DNA of 15,011 bases from Oscillospiraceae bacterium (GCA_004554485.1 SFLS01000029.1:1-15011), one strand, 5' to 3'. Shown: positions 5,500-12,542, counted from the first letter of the stretch. Numbers and translations: made by a program. The notes: generated by a model from the letters alone, not told the origin.

Positions 5500-7641
5500 C
5501 TATAAGAACAGGCTGCCCACCGCGTTGACCAGCATACAGGCCGCCATTCCGCAAAGGGTAGGCAGTACAGCGGCCAGCGCCGTCCATTTGCGGCTGCCGG
5601 TTTCTTTTTTGATGGTAATCAGCGTGGTGGCGCAGGGCCAGTGCATCAGCGAAAAAAGCATGGTGCAAAGGGCAGTGACCGAACTCCAGCCGTTGGCCAG
5701 GAACAGCTCCCGCATGGCTGTCAGGCTGGTGGGATCCTGCAGCGTCCCCTGTGACAGGTAGGCCATCAGAATGATGGGAATAACGATCTCGTTGGCGGGC
5801 AGACCCAAAATAAACGCGATGAGGATCACGCCGTCCAGCCCCATCAGCCGGGCAAAGGGATCCAGAAAGGCGGCGCACAGAGAAAGCAGGGAGCAGCCAT
5901 CTACGGTAAGATTGGCCATGAGCCACAGCAGCAGCCCGGCCGGGGCGGCCGCTGTGACCGCCCGCCCCAGGACGAACAGGGTGCGGTCACAGACCGAACG
6001 CAGCAGCACCTGGCCAACCTGCGGCCGCCGGAACGGCGGCAGCTCCAGCGTAAAGGAGGAGGGAACCCCACGCAGCAGCGTGCGGGAAAGCAGCTTTGTC
6101 ATACCGAAGGTCGCCAGGATCCCCAGCAGGATTATGCCGGTGAGCATGAGCGCCGAAAGGACCGAACGTCCCGCGCCGCCCGCAGTCCCGACAAAGAAGA
6201 TGAGGATCAGGTTGACGAGGGTGGGGAACCGACCGTTGCAGGGCACAAAGTTATTGGTCAGGATTGCCAGCAGTCGCTCCCGGGGAGAGTCGATGATGCG
6301 GCAGCCTACCACGCCGGCAGCGTTGCAGCCGAAACCCATGCAGATGGTCAGGGCCTGTTTACCGCAGGCGCCGCAGCGCTTCAGCGGTTTATCCAAATTG
6401 TAGGCGACGCGGGGCAGGTAGCCGATATCCTCCAGCAGCGTAAACAGCGGGAAAAAGATCGCCATCGGCGGCAGCATGACCGAAACCACCCACGCCGCCA
6501 CCCGGTAGATTCCCAGTACCAGCGCGTCGTGCAGCCAAAGGGGCGCTCCCGCGTGCAGCAAAAGCGTGCTCAGCCGGTCCTGCAGTCCAAATAGGCCGTC
6601 CGCCAAAAGCTGCGAGGGCAGATTGGCACCGGAAAGAGTAAGCCAGAAGATAAACGCAAGCAGCGCCAGCATGATGGGATATCCGGTGCGGCGGCTGGTA
6701 AGGATCCGGTCCAGGCGGCGGTCGGCGGCGGAATAATGCTTGCCCTCATCGGTAACAACGGCGGCGGCAATGGCTTCGGCGGTCTGCATCAACGCCGTTA
6801 CGATCAGATCCTTGAGGACCTCCGGCGAAATACCAGCCTCAGCCAGCGTCTTTTCCGCCTGCTGCATGGCCAGGAACAGCCCCGCATCCTGCCGGAAGCC
6901 GGCGCCGAGATACCGGTCCAGCTCCTCCAGCAGGCTGCCGTCCTGTTCCAGCAAACGCAGCGCCAGCCAGCGGGGAGAAAGCCCCTGGCAATCCAGCCGG
7001 CGCAAAGCGGCGCAAAGGGGCCGAAGGGCCGCTTCCACCGTGTCCGGGTAACGCACGACGGTGGACGTCAGGGCAGTATCCGGCTCCATGACCTGCTCCC
7101 ACAGGGCGGCTATCTTTGCGGCGGAGCCTTTTCGACGGGCGGAGCAGCCGGCAACCGGTACCCCCAGCTGCCGCTGCAGCGCCGCCAGATCGATGCGGAT
7201 ATGCAGACGGTGGGCTTCATCCATCAGGTTGACGCATACCACTGTGCGGGGGGTGATCTCCAGCGTCTGCAGCACAAGGTTCAGGTTGCGCTCCAGGCAG
7301 GTGGCGTCGCATACCACGCATACCGCATCGGGGGCGGAAAAACACAGGAAATTGCGGGCGACCTCCTCCTCCGCCGAGTGTGCCATCAGTGAGTATGTAC
7401 CGGGCAGATCCACCAGCCGGTATTGCCTGCCGCCGTAGGTACAGACGCCCTCGGCGCTGGTCACCGTCTTGCCGGGCCAGTTGCCGGTGTGCTGTTTCAT
7501 GCCGGTCAGTGCGTTAAAAACAGTGCTTTTGCCCACGTTGGGGTTGCCGGCCAGCGCGATGACCTTCTGCCCGGGGTCGGTTCGCCGCGGAGCGTGCCGA
7601 CCGAGGGCCCGGCTGCCGGTAGAGCGATGTGTAAGGCCCAT
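5500..7641 (-). CDS. feoB: Ferrous iron transport protein B (FeoB)
   Basis: The 713-residue membrane GTPase imports Fe(II). The N-terminal G domain has G1 GNPNVGKST (32-40), G2 around WPGKTVT, G3 DLPG (78-81), G4 NLMD (138-141) and G5 CSAR (166-169). A helical domain follows, then the membrane part from about residue 318 with gate motifs. In place of the common GCxVPA and PCSARLP forms it has MGFGCNAAG (435-443) and VPCNGRFP, plus a CGACGKQ segment (423-429), a version I associate with clostridial FeoB. The 25-residue extension before the G domain (MGLTHRSTGS onwards) also fits that group. The start follows GGGAGGA, and one base separates it from the feoA stop, so the two are coupled. No feoC is visible. 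Confidence 0.96.
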   Translation of the reverse strand: MGLTHRSTGSRALGRHAPRRTDPGQKVIALAGNPNVGKSTVFNALTGMKQHTGNWPGKTVTSAEGVCTYGGRQYRLVDLPGTYSLMAHSAEEEVARNFLCFSAPDAVCVVCDATCLERNLNLVLQTLEITPRTVVCVNLMDEAHRLHIRIDLAALQRQLGVPVAGCSARRKGSAAKIAALWEQVMEPDTALTSTVVRYPDTVEAALRPLCAALRRLDCQGLSPRWLALRLLEQDGSLLEELDRYLGAGFRQDAGLFLAMQQAEKTLAEAGISPEVLKDLIVTALMQTAEAIAAAVVTDEGKHYSAADRRLDRILTSRRTGYPIMLALLAFIFWLTLSGANLPSQLLADGLFGLQDRLSTLLLHAGAPLWLHDALVLGIYRVAAWVVSVMLPPMAIFFPLFTLLEDIGYLPRVAYNLDKPLKRCGACGKQALTICMGFGCNAAGVVGCRIIDSPRERLLAILTNNFVPCNGRFPTLVNLILIFFVGTAGGAGRSVLSALMLTGIILLGILATFGMTKLLSRTLLRGVPSSFTLELPPFRRPQVGQVLLRSVCDRTLFVLGRAVTAAAPAGLLLWLMANLTVDGCSLLSLCAAFLDPFARLMGLDGVILIAFILGLPANEIVIPIILMAYLSQGTLQDPTSLTAMRELFLANGWSSVTALCTMLFSLMHWPCATTLITIKKETGSRKWTALAAVLPTLCGMAACMLVNAVGSLFL

Positions 7642-7642
7642 T

Positions 7643-7897
7643 TCAATCCTCCCTTCGGCGGCGGATCAGGATATCGCGGCTGTCCTCACTGCGGATGGCA
7701 ATGACGGCGCCGCGGATCAGGTATGCTTTGGGGTCGCCCCCGGGGCTTTGACCAAGGCACTCCACCCGGGTATCCCGGATCAGTCCGAGATCCAACAGCC
7801 GCCGGCGCATACTTCCGGTCGTCAGCAGATCGCTGACAAAGGCGGCCTCCCCGGGAATCATATCATTTAAGCTAAGCTGATTTGTCATGGCATTCAT
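7643..7897 (-). CDS. feoA: Ferrous iron transport protein A (FeoA)
   Basis: The 84-residue cytosolic protein has the SH3-like FeoA fold: LNDMIPGEAAFVSDL, then MRRRLLDLGLIRDTRVECLGQSP and a closing AYLIRGAVIAIRSEDSRDILI strand pattern. FeoA is thought to assist FeoB. It is the first gene of the feoAB operon on the minus strand, with a one-base gap to feoB. The start at 7897 follows AGGAAAGG. A second ATG at 7888 (MTNQLSL) is possible but is further from the ribosome binding site. Its upstream region is shared with the divergent TetR-type gene and contains the dyad CTATTC-G-GAATAG. Confidence 0.94.
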   Translation of the reverse strand: MNAMTNQLSLNDMIPGEAAFVSDLLTTGSMRRRLLDLGLIRDTRVECLGQSPGGDPKAYLIRGAVIAIRSEDSRDILIRRRRED

Positions 7898-7940
7898 AAC
7901 CTTTCCTGGGATTGGGCAGGGAGAGGAACTCCCATCCCAT

Positions 7941-7955
7941 GCTATTCGGAATAGA
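7941..7955. promoter_or_regulatory. Dyad element in the feoAB upstream region
   Basis: CTATTC-G-GAATAG (7942-7954) is a perfect 6-bp-arm inverted repeat 45 bp upstream of the feoA start. It begins GCTATTCG (7941-7948), the same octamer found at 1537-1544 beside the lipoprotein -35 box. On the minus strand a CATAAT -10-like hexamer lies at 7977-7972, and TAGCAT overlaps the dyad, but no well-spaced -35 is clear for either. It does not match the Fur or DtxR consensus sequences I know. Confidence 0.5.
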
Positions 7956-7996
7956 CTGAAAAGGGAACCGTATTATGGGGCAAATAAACATGGGTA

Positions 7997-8042
7997 TTGA
8001 CAGCTCGCCGGTTTTGATGTAAGATAACAAACGATATATATC
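7997..8042 (+). promoter_or_regulatory. Promoter and palindrome of the TetR-ABC operon
   Basis: TTGACA (7997-8002) and TAAGAT (8020-8025) are separated by 17 bases. The perfect palindrome GATATATATC (8033-8042) falls where transcription would begin, which is a natural place for an autorepressor. AAGGAG (8055-8060) is the ribosome binding site for the TetR-type gene. Confidence 0.65.
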
Positions 8043-8066
8043 ATATGCTATTTTAAGGAGACACCT

Positions 8067-8633
8067 ATGCCGCCGAAAGTGAGGATACCAAAAGAGGATA
8101 TTTTAGCAACGGGACTTCAGCTGCTGCGGGAGAAGGGCCCGGGCGCCGTGAATGCGCGCAGCATTGCCGCCGGGCTGGGCTGTTCCACCCAGCCGATTTT
8201 CAGCAACTACGCGACGATGGAGCAACTGCAGGCGGATCTGCTGGCGGAGGCGTACCGTCTGTATGACAGGCGGATTCAGACGGCCATGACAAGCGGGCAA
8301 TATCCGCCCTACAAAGCGGCCGGTATGGAGTATATCCGCTTTGCAAGGGAGGAAAAGGAGCTGTTCCGTCTGCTGTTCATGCGGGACCGTACCGGGGAGC
8401 CTCCGCAGGAAGAAGACTCACAGACTATGCAAATTATCCGGATAATCATGGAGCAGGGAAAGATGAGCGAGCAGGCGGCCAGGCGCTTTCACGGGGAAAT
8501 GTGGATCTTCGTCCACGGCATTGCCACCATGATGGCGACCGGCTACCTGCAGCCGGAGGAAGAAACGGTAAGCGCCATGCTGACGGATATTTATCAGGGC
8601 CAGCTGCGTTACCGGAAGGAGGAACAGGAATGA
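8067..8633 (+). CDS. TetR/AcrR-family transcriptional regulator
   Basis: The 188-residue protein begins with a TetR DNA-binding domain (about residues 8-55: EDILATGLQLLREKGPGAVNA, RSIAAGLGCSTQPIFSNYATMEQLQADL). The ligand and dimer domain follows, with FAREEKELFRLLFM and MWIFVHGIATMMATGYL, as in TetR proteins with a WHG-type C-terminal half. The start follows AAGGAG by 6 bases. It is the first gene of an operon with an ABC exporter and overlaps it (ATGA at 8630-8633). By the usual logic of such operons it represses its own promoter until an exporter substrate or related signal binds. The ligand is unknown. Confidence 0.93.
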   Translation: MPPKVRIPKEDILATGLQLLREKGPGAVNARSIAAGLGCSTQPIFSNYATMEQLQADLLAEAYRLYDRRIQTAMTSGQYPPYKAAGMEYIRFAREEKELFRLLFMRDRTGEPPQEEDSQTMQIIRIIMEQGKMSEQAARRFHGEMWIFVHGIATMMATGYLQPEEETVSAMLTDIYQGQLRYRKEEQE

Positions 8634-9484
8634 GCGATACGATATTAGAGGTCTGCGGTCTGCAAAAACGTTATCCGGCATTTATCCTGCAGGATGTGAG
8701 CTTTTGTCTGCAGCGCGGACGGATCATGGGATTTATCGGCCGCAACGGCGCCGGCAAAACAACGACCCTCAAATCCATTTTGGGTCTGGTGCATCCCGAT
8801 GGCGGTGAAATTCGCTACTTCGGCATAGATTTTGCCGCGCACGAGGAGGAGATCAAACAGCAGATCGGCTACGCGGCCGGCGGCGTCAGCTACTACCAGC
8901 GCCGGCGTATCCGGGAGATCGCCGCCGTGACGGCCTCCTTTTACAGCCAATGGGATGACGCGGCTTACCGCCGGCACCTACAGCGGTTCCAGCTGGAGGA
9001 GAGCAAGAGGCTGCTGGAGCTTTCCGAGGGAATGAAAGTCAAGTTCCATCTGGCGCTGGCCCTTTCCCACCATGCCCGGCTGCTGATTCTGGATGAGCCG
9101 ACCAGCGGGCTGGACCCCGTCTCCCGCGAGGAGCTGCTGGAGATCTTTCTGGAGCTAGCAGAGGAGGGTGTTTCCATCCTGTTTTCCACGCACATCACCT
9201 CCGATTTGGAAAAATGCGCGGATGATATCGCCTATATCCAAAAGGGCAGGCTGCTTGCTGTCAAGCCGATCGGGGAATTTCAAAACGATTACCGCCTGCT
9301 TGTGCGGGAGGGGCCGTTATCATCGGAGCAGGAGGCGCTGGTATTGGGCCGCTGCCGGCAAAAAGCGGGGGATACGCTGCTGATCCGCCGGGAGGATGCC
9401 GGCCGCTTTGCCGGGATGCCCTGCCGGCAGCCGGAACTCGAGGAGATCATGGTACACCTGGAAAAGGAGGGAGCGGAGCAATGA
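8630..9484 (+). CDS. ABC transporter ATP-binding protein (exporter type)
   Basis: The 284-residue protein has Walker A GRNGAGKT (37-44), Walker B LLILDEP (151-157), D-loop SGLDP and H-loop FSTH (H188), followed by a C-terminal extension of about 70 residues. The signature is LSEGM (131-135) rather than LSGGQ, and the usual Q-loop glutamine is not evident: IGYAAGGVSYYQ occupies that place. Both traits occur in the YtrB/BcrA-like group of Gram-positive ABC-2 exporters. AAGGAGGAA (8616-8624) precedes the ATG, which overlaps the regulator stop. The 3' end overlaps the permease start by ATGA. It likely powers export or membrane detoxification of an unidentified compound. Confidence 0.93.
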   Translation: MSDTILEVCGLQKRYPAFILQDVSFCLQRGRIMGFIGRNGAGKTTTLKSILGLVHPDGGEIRYFGIDFAAHEEEIKQQIGYAAGGVSYYQRRRIREIAAVTASFYSQWDDAAYRRHLQRFQLEESKRLLELSEGMKVKFHLALALSHHARLLILDEPTSGLDPVSREELLEIFLELAEEGVSILFSTHITSDLEKCADDIAYIQKGRLLAVKPIGEFQNDYRLLVREGPLSSEQEALVLGRCRQKAGDTLLIRREDAGRFAGMPCRQPELEEIMVHLEKEGAEQ

Positions 9485-10131
9485 ACAAGCTGTTGAAAAA
9501 GGAATTCGGCCTGACGGCCGCACCGATTACCTACTTTTTTCTTTTGTTTGCCTTAATGACAATGATCCCGGGGTATCCCATTCTGGTGGGCGGATTTTTT
9601 GTCTGCATGGGGGTTTTTTATACCTTCCAGTTCGCCCGGGAAAGCAATGATATCCTGTATACCGCGCTGCTGCCCTGTAAAAAGCGGGATGTAGTAAAGG
9701 CCAAGGTTCTTTTCACGGTCTTCATCCAGATGGCTTCGTGGCTGCTGTCCGCCCTTCTGACGGCGGTACGGCTGACGGCGCTGCGGCAGGCGCCCGTTTA
9801 CGCCCAAAATGCCATGATGAACGCTAATTTCGCCTATCTGGGCTGGCTGCTTCTCATTTTTGCGCTGTTCAATTCCGTGTTCCTGGGCGGCTTTTTCCGT
9901 ACGGCCTACCAGCTGGGCAAGCCGTTCCTCCTTTATACCGCCGCTGCCATGGTACTGATCGGCATAGCGGAAACGTTGCACCATGTCCCGGGGTGGGAGG
10001 GCCTGAATTCCCAAACGGAAGGCTTTGGGCTGCAGCTCATTGTGCTGGCCGCCGGGGCTGTAATCTATGCGGCGGCGACGGTGGGTTCCTGCCGCAGGGC
10101 GGAGGGTCGATTTGAAAAGCTGGATCTGTAA
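9481..10131 (+). CDS. ABC-2-type membrane permease
   Basis: The 216-residue protein has about six hydrophobic segments: near residues 18-35, 36-50, 74-95, 118-142, 148-165 and 185-202. Between them lies a cytosolic loop (FQFARESNDILYTALLPCKKRDVVKAK) typical of the ABC-2 permease group with RE...LPxxRxxxV motifs. It would pair with the ATPase whose stop it overlaps (ATGA at 9481-9484). The AAGGAGGGAG stretch in the 3' end of that gene is its ribosome binding site. With only one permease gene the transporter is probably a homodimer of permeases. The substrate is unknown; antimicrobial peptide, cell-wall antibiotic or lipid are the common possibilities for this class. Confidence 0.9.
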   Translation: MNKLLKKEFGLTAAPITYFFLLFALMTMIPGYPILVGGFFVCMGVFYTFQFARESNDILYTALLPCKKRDVVKAKVLFTVFIQMASWLLSALLTAVRLTALRQAPVYAQNAMMNANFAYLGWLLLIFALFNSVFLGGFFRTAYQLGKPFLLYTAAAMVLIGIAETLHHVPGWEGLNSQTEGFGLQLIVLAAGAVIYAAATVGSCRRAEGRFEKLDL

Positions 10132-10155
10132 GTATCGCCGGCAACCCATAAAAGC

Positions 10156-10188
10156 CCCCGGTGCGGCAGCAGCCGTGCCGGGGATTTT
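10156..10188 (+). terminator. Terminator of the TetR-ABC operon
   Basis: CCCCGGTGCGGC (10156-10167) pairs with GCCGTGCCGGGG (10172-10183) over a 4-base AGCA loop, giving 12 pairs including two G-U pairs, followed by ATTTT. It lies 24 bp after the permease stop. Confidence 0.8.
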
Positions 10189-10224
10189 GCGCATTTTGGG
10201 GCGCTGCATGGCCGGAGAGAAAAC

Positions 10225-10255
10225 AAAAAGCAAACGCCCGGGAAAAGGCGTTTGC
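10225..10255 (-). terminator. Minus-strand intrinsic terminator without an obvious protein gene
   Basis: A 9-bp perfect stem (10230-10238 with 10247-10255) is followed, on the minus strand, by TTTTTGTTTT. The nearest minus-strand protein gene upstream is thousands of bases away, so the terminator implies an unannotated minus-strand transcript or read-through control. Confidence 0.7.
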
Positions 10256-10390
10256 CGCTGTGATTGCCGTATTACGGGTCTCCCCAAAAGGGGGGATCAA
10301 ATTAACCATAACACACTGGCGCTGCTGATGCAAGATTTTTTTGGGGGACTTTCGTAATTTCGTTTAGGATGCCGAATACGGCGCTGTTTC
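10225..10390 (-). ncRNA. Candidate structured RNA with its own terminator (unidentified)
   Basis: This stretch lies inside a 515-bp gap without a convincing protein gene. Read on the minus strand it ends in an intrinsic terminator: GCAAACGCC (10255-10247), an 8-base loop, GGCGTTTGC (10238-10230) and a T run (10229-10225). Just upstream of it are two nested long-range pairings. CGCCGTATT (10383-10375) pairs with AATACGGC (10273-10266), with G-U closure. GTCCCCCAAAA (10349-10339) pairs with TTTTGGGGAGAC (10289-10278) with one bulge. The bubble between them is about 25 bases on one side and 4 on the other. A long hairpin with an asymmetric bubble is reminiscent of 6S RNA, but I do not recognise the family. 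No clear minus-strand promoter was found, and the 5' end is a guess. Confidence 0.35.
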
Positions 10391-10418
10391 AGGCCAAAAT
10401 CTCTATTAAGATGAAATC

Positions 10419-10448
10419 TTGACGCGCCATGGGCTGCAGCGGTATAAT
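10419..10448 (+). promoter_or_regulatory. pyrG promoter
   Basis: TTGACG (10419-10424) and a perfect TATAAT (10443-10448) are separated by 18 bases. The -35 overlaps a small dyad, AAGAT-GAA-ATCTT (10408-10420). Transcription from here would give a leader of about 190 bases before pyrG. Confidence 0.75.
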
Positions 10449-10481
10449 CGGAACTGGTTTTTTGGGACGGACCGGCGCAAT

Positions 10482-10634
10482 ATGCCGGAAAAGGATATAA
10501 GCCTGACGGTACCCCGGATGTACGGCGATTCGTCCTGCGAAAAGCAGGCGCCGCCGACCCCTTCCGCGGGTGCCTTTTTGCAGGTAAAGCTGTTTGCGGA
10601 ACGGGCGTCGGCCGCAGTGACGATCTTGATGTGA
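10482..10634 (+). CDS. Possible 50-codon leader reading frame before pyrG
   Basis: An ATG at 10482 opens a frame of 50 codons (MPEKDISLTVPRMYGDSS at the start, ending ASAAVTILM) that stops at 10634, 12 bases before pyrG. I do not recognise the product, and no good ribosome binding site precedes the ATG. It passes straight through the attenuator-like hairpin, so if translated it could influence that hairpin. It may equally be a chance open frame in GC-rich leader sequence. Confidence 0.2.
   Translation: MPEKDISLTVPRMYGDSSCEKQAPPTPSAGAFLQVKLFAERASAAVTILM
10547..10579 (+). terminator. Attenuator-like hairpin in the pyrG leader
   Basis: AGGC-G-CCGC (10546-10554) can pair with GCGG-GT-GCCT (10566-10575) around a C-rich loop (accccttcc), followed by TTTTT (10575-10579), as in an intrinsic terminator. 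It sits about 70 bp before the gene. A competing hairpin CCTGC-GAAAA-GCAGG (10534-10548) would take its 5' arm, and GCAGG occurs again at 10580-10584, so two exclusive folds are possible. Bacillus pyrG is known to be controlled by leader attenuation in response to CTP. Here the start region is not GGGC, so the mechanism may differ. Confidence 0.5.
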
Positions 10635-10646
10635 GGAGATGAGAAA

Positions 10647-12248
10647 ATGAAGTACATTTTTGTGACCGGCGGCGTGGTATCCGGATTAGGCAAGGGAATC
10701 TGCGCGGCTTCGCTGGGACGGCTGCTGAAGCAGTGTGGCCTGCGGGTCCGCAACCAGAAGTTTGACCCCTATTTTAATGTGGATCCCGGTACGATGAGCC
10801 CCTACCAGCATGGGGAGGTATTCGTCACCGATGACGGGGCAGAGACCGACCTCGACCTGGGGCATTACGAGCGCTTCGTGGATGAATCACTGGACGGGAA
10901 CGCCTCGGTATCCTCCGGCAAGGTTTTTTGGAGCGTGCTGAACCGGGAGCGGCAGGGCGGTTATCTGGGCGGGACGGTGCAGATCATCCCCCACGTCACC
11001 GATGAGATCAAGCGCCGTATCTATGCCATGGAGGACGGCCGCACCGATGTGGTCATCAGCGAGATCGGCGGCACCGTAGGGGATATCGAAAGCCAGCCTT
11101 TTCTGGAGGCGATCCGGCAGGTCGCCGCGGAAAAGGGCAGGGAAAATGTCCTGTATATCCATGTGCCGCTTATCGTATCCATCCCCGGCAGCGGGGAGCT
11201 GAAAAGCAAGCCGACGCAGCATTCGGTCAAGGAACTGCTGTCCGTCGGGATCCAGCCGGATATTCTGGTCTGCCGGACAGATGCCCCCATCACGCAGGAG
11301 ATCCGGCATAAGATCGCTCTTTTCTGCAATGTGCAGGAGGACTGCGTTATTCCCAATGTGACCGCCTCTACCCTGTACGAAGTCCCGCTGCTGCTGGAAA
11401 AAGAGGGCTTGAGCAACGTCGTCTGCCGCAAGCTGGGGCTTGGCAGTCTGCGGCCGGATATGACGGAATGGGCTGCGATGGTGCAGAAGATCAAACAGGT
11501 CCACCGCCATGTGGAAATCGCGCTGGTGGGCAAGTACACCGGGCTGCGGGACGCCTACCTCAGCGTAGCGGAGGCGCTGTTCCATGCCGGCACGGCCTGT
11601 GATGCCGAGGTATCCATCCGCTGGATCGATTCTGAAACGCTGCACGCGGAAAATATCGGGCAGGCGCTTGCCGGCTGCGGCGGCGTGCTGGTCCCCGGCG
11701 GATTCGGTGACCGCGGCATCGAAGGAATGATCCTGGCGGCCCGGTATGCCCGGGAAAACGGTGTGCCCTACTTCGGCATCTGCCTGGGGATGCAGATTGC
11801 AGTGATTGAATTTGCCCGCCACGCGGCAGGCTGGGACGACGCCAACAGCGCCGAATTTTCCGGAACGACGGCGCACCCCGTCATTGCACTGATGCCGGAC
11901 CAGGTAGGGATAACCCAAAAGGGCGGCACCATGCGTCTGGGCCGCTACCCCTGCGTGCTGGCGGAGGACAGTGCGTCGCGCAGGCTTTACGGCGCCGAAG
12001 AAATCTCCGAGCGGCACCGCCACCGCTACGAGTTCAACAACGAATTCCGCACCGAGCTGCAGGCATACGGCCTGCGGCTGGCGGGCACCTCTCCGGATGG
12101 CTCTCTGGTGGAGATCGTGGAGCTGCCCGACCACCCCTGGTTTGTCGGGTGCCAGTTCCACCCGGAGTTCAAAAGCCGGCCCAACCGGCCGCACCCCCTG
12201 TTCCGGGGCTTTGTGGCAGCGGCGCTCAAAAGGGAAGAGCAGGCTTGA
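10647..12248 (+). CDS. pyrG: CTP synthase
   Basis: The 533-residue enzyme makes CTP from UTP, ATP and glutamine in the cytosol. The N-terminal synthetase domain has GGVVSGLGKGI (8-18) for ATP binding, VDPGTMSPYQHGEVFVTDDG (45-64), GGTVGDIESQPF (141-152) and the UTP-site run KSKPTQHSVKELL. The C-terminal glutamine amidotransferase domain has the nucleophile Cys379 in FGICLGMQ and the partners His505 and Glu507 in QFHPEF. Length is normal for the family (about 530-545). GAGGAG (10633-10638) lies 8 bases before the ATG. It appears to be a single-gene unit with its own promoter, leader and downstream hairpin. All catalytic residues I can check are intact. Confidence 0.98.
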   Translation: MKYIFVTGGVVSGLGKGICAASLGRLLKQCGLRVRNQKFDPYFNVDPGTMSPYQHGEVFVTDDGAETDLDLGHYERFVDESLDGNASVSSGKVFWSVLNRERQGGYLGGTVQIIPHVTDEIKRRIYAMEDGRTDVVISEIGGTVGDIESQPFLEAIRQVAAEKGRENVLYIHVPLIVSIPGSGELKSKPTQHSVKELLSVGIQPDILVCRTDAPITQEIRHKIALFCNVQEDCVIPNVTASTLYEVPLLLEKEGLSNVVCRKLGLGSLRPDMTEWAAMVQKIKQVHRHVEIALVGKYTGLRDAYLSVAEALFHAGTACDAEVSIRWIDSETLHAENIGQALAGCGGVLVPGGFGDRGIEGMILAARYARENGVPYFGICLGMQIAVIEFARHAAGWDDANSAEFSGTTAHPVIALMPDQVGITQKGGTMRLGRYPCVLAEDSASRRLYGAEEISERHRHRYEFNNEFRTELQAYGLRLAGTSPDGSLVEIVELPDHPWFVGCQFHPEFKSRPNRPHPLFRGFVAAALKREEQA

Positions 12249-12295
12249 GAGCGGCGCTGCAAAGCACGGAATAACAGAACACACACACCCCTGAA

Positions 12296-12328
12296 AGCAC
12301 AGCCCCCGCAAGAATCGGGGGCTGTGCT
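12296..12328 (+). terminator. Stem-loop after pyrG
   Basis: AGCACAGCCCCCG (12296-12308) pairs perfectly with CGGGGGCTGTGCT (12316-12328) around caagaat. No U tract follows (catgat). It is probably the pyrG transcript end or a 3'-protecting stem. Confidence 0.65.
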
Positions 12329-12515
12329 CATGATAGGCTTTTAAGAGAAAAAAGACTCTGCAAAAGGAGCCGCCTCAAAATTTCGATGTGGATTTGAACC
12401 CGCAAAAAGTTGGCAGCGGCAGCGCACCGTCGCGAGGGCGTTTACAGCCAAGCAGGTAAGCCGAGCGTGACATTTTGCAAAAAGCGGGAGCAGCGTAAGC
12501 GCACTCTGTTTTTTG
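12329..12515. other. Gene-free spacer between pyrG and the tRNA cluster
   Basis: No protein gene with a ribosome binding site is supported here. The notable content is near 12390, where the minus strand reads GGGTTCAAATCC, like a tRNA T-loop but without a cloverleaf, and TTTTGCAAAAA-type sequence around 12474. The base composition changes to a mosaic of A/T runs and GC-rich pieces. Confidence 0.5.
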
Positions 12516-12542
12516 CAAAAAATCGGAGCAAGCGTATAAAGC
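12471..12542. repeat. Imperfect direct repeat next to tRNA-Gln terminator
   Basis: Two similar segments lie in tandem. The first (about 12473-12499) reads TTTTGCAAAAA-GC-GGGAGCA-GCGTAA. The second (about 12511-12540) reads TTTTGCAAAAA-ATC-GGAGCAA-GCGTATAAA. The second forms half of the tRNA cluster terminator. The first looks like a decayed copy of the same segment. Confidence 0.45.

Noticed and set aside
10037..10333. Minus-strand open frame in the gap before pyrG
   Set aside because: It overlaps two hairpin terminators and the 3' end of the permease gene, lacks a good ribosome binding site and matches no known protein. The structured RNA reading fits better.
10639..10650. Three-codon frame ATG AGA AAA TGA overlapping the pyrG start
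   Set aside because: It overlaps the pyrG ATG as ATGA, but it starts inside the ribosome binding site region and has no site of its own. It is likely chance.
10887..12311. Long open frame opposite pyrG (474 codons, minus strand)
   Set aside because: It mirrors a conserved pyrG with intact catalytic residues, has no recognisable domain and is rich in His, Arg, Gln and Pro, as expected for antisense frames in GC-rich DNA.
12380..12400. Partial tRNA (GGGTTCAAATCC on the minus strand)
   Set aside because: Only a T-loop-like string is present. The flanks do not form a T stem, an acceptor stem or any other arm.
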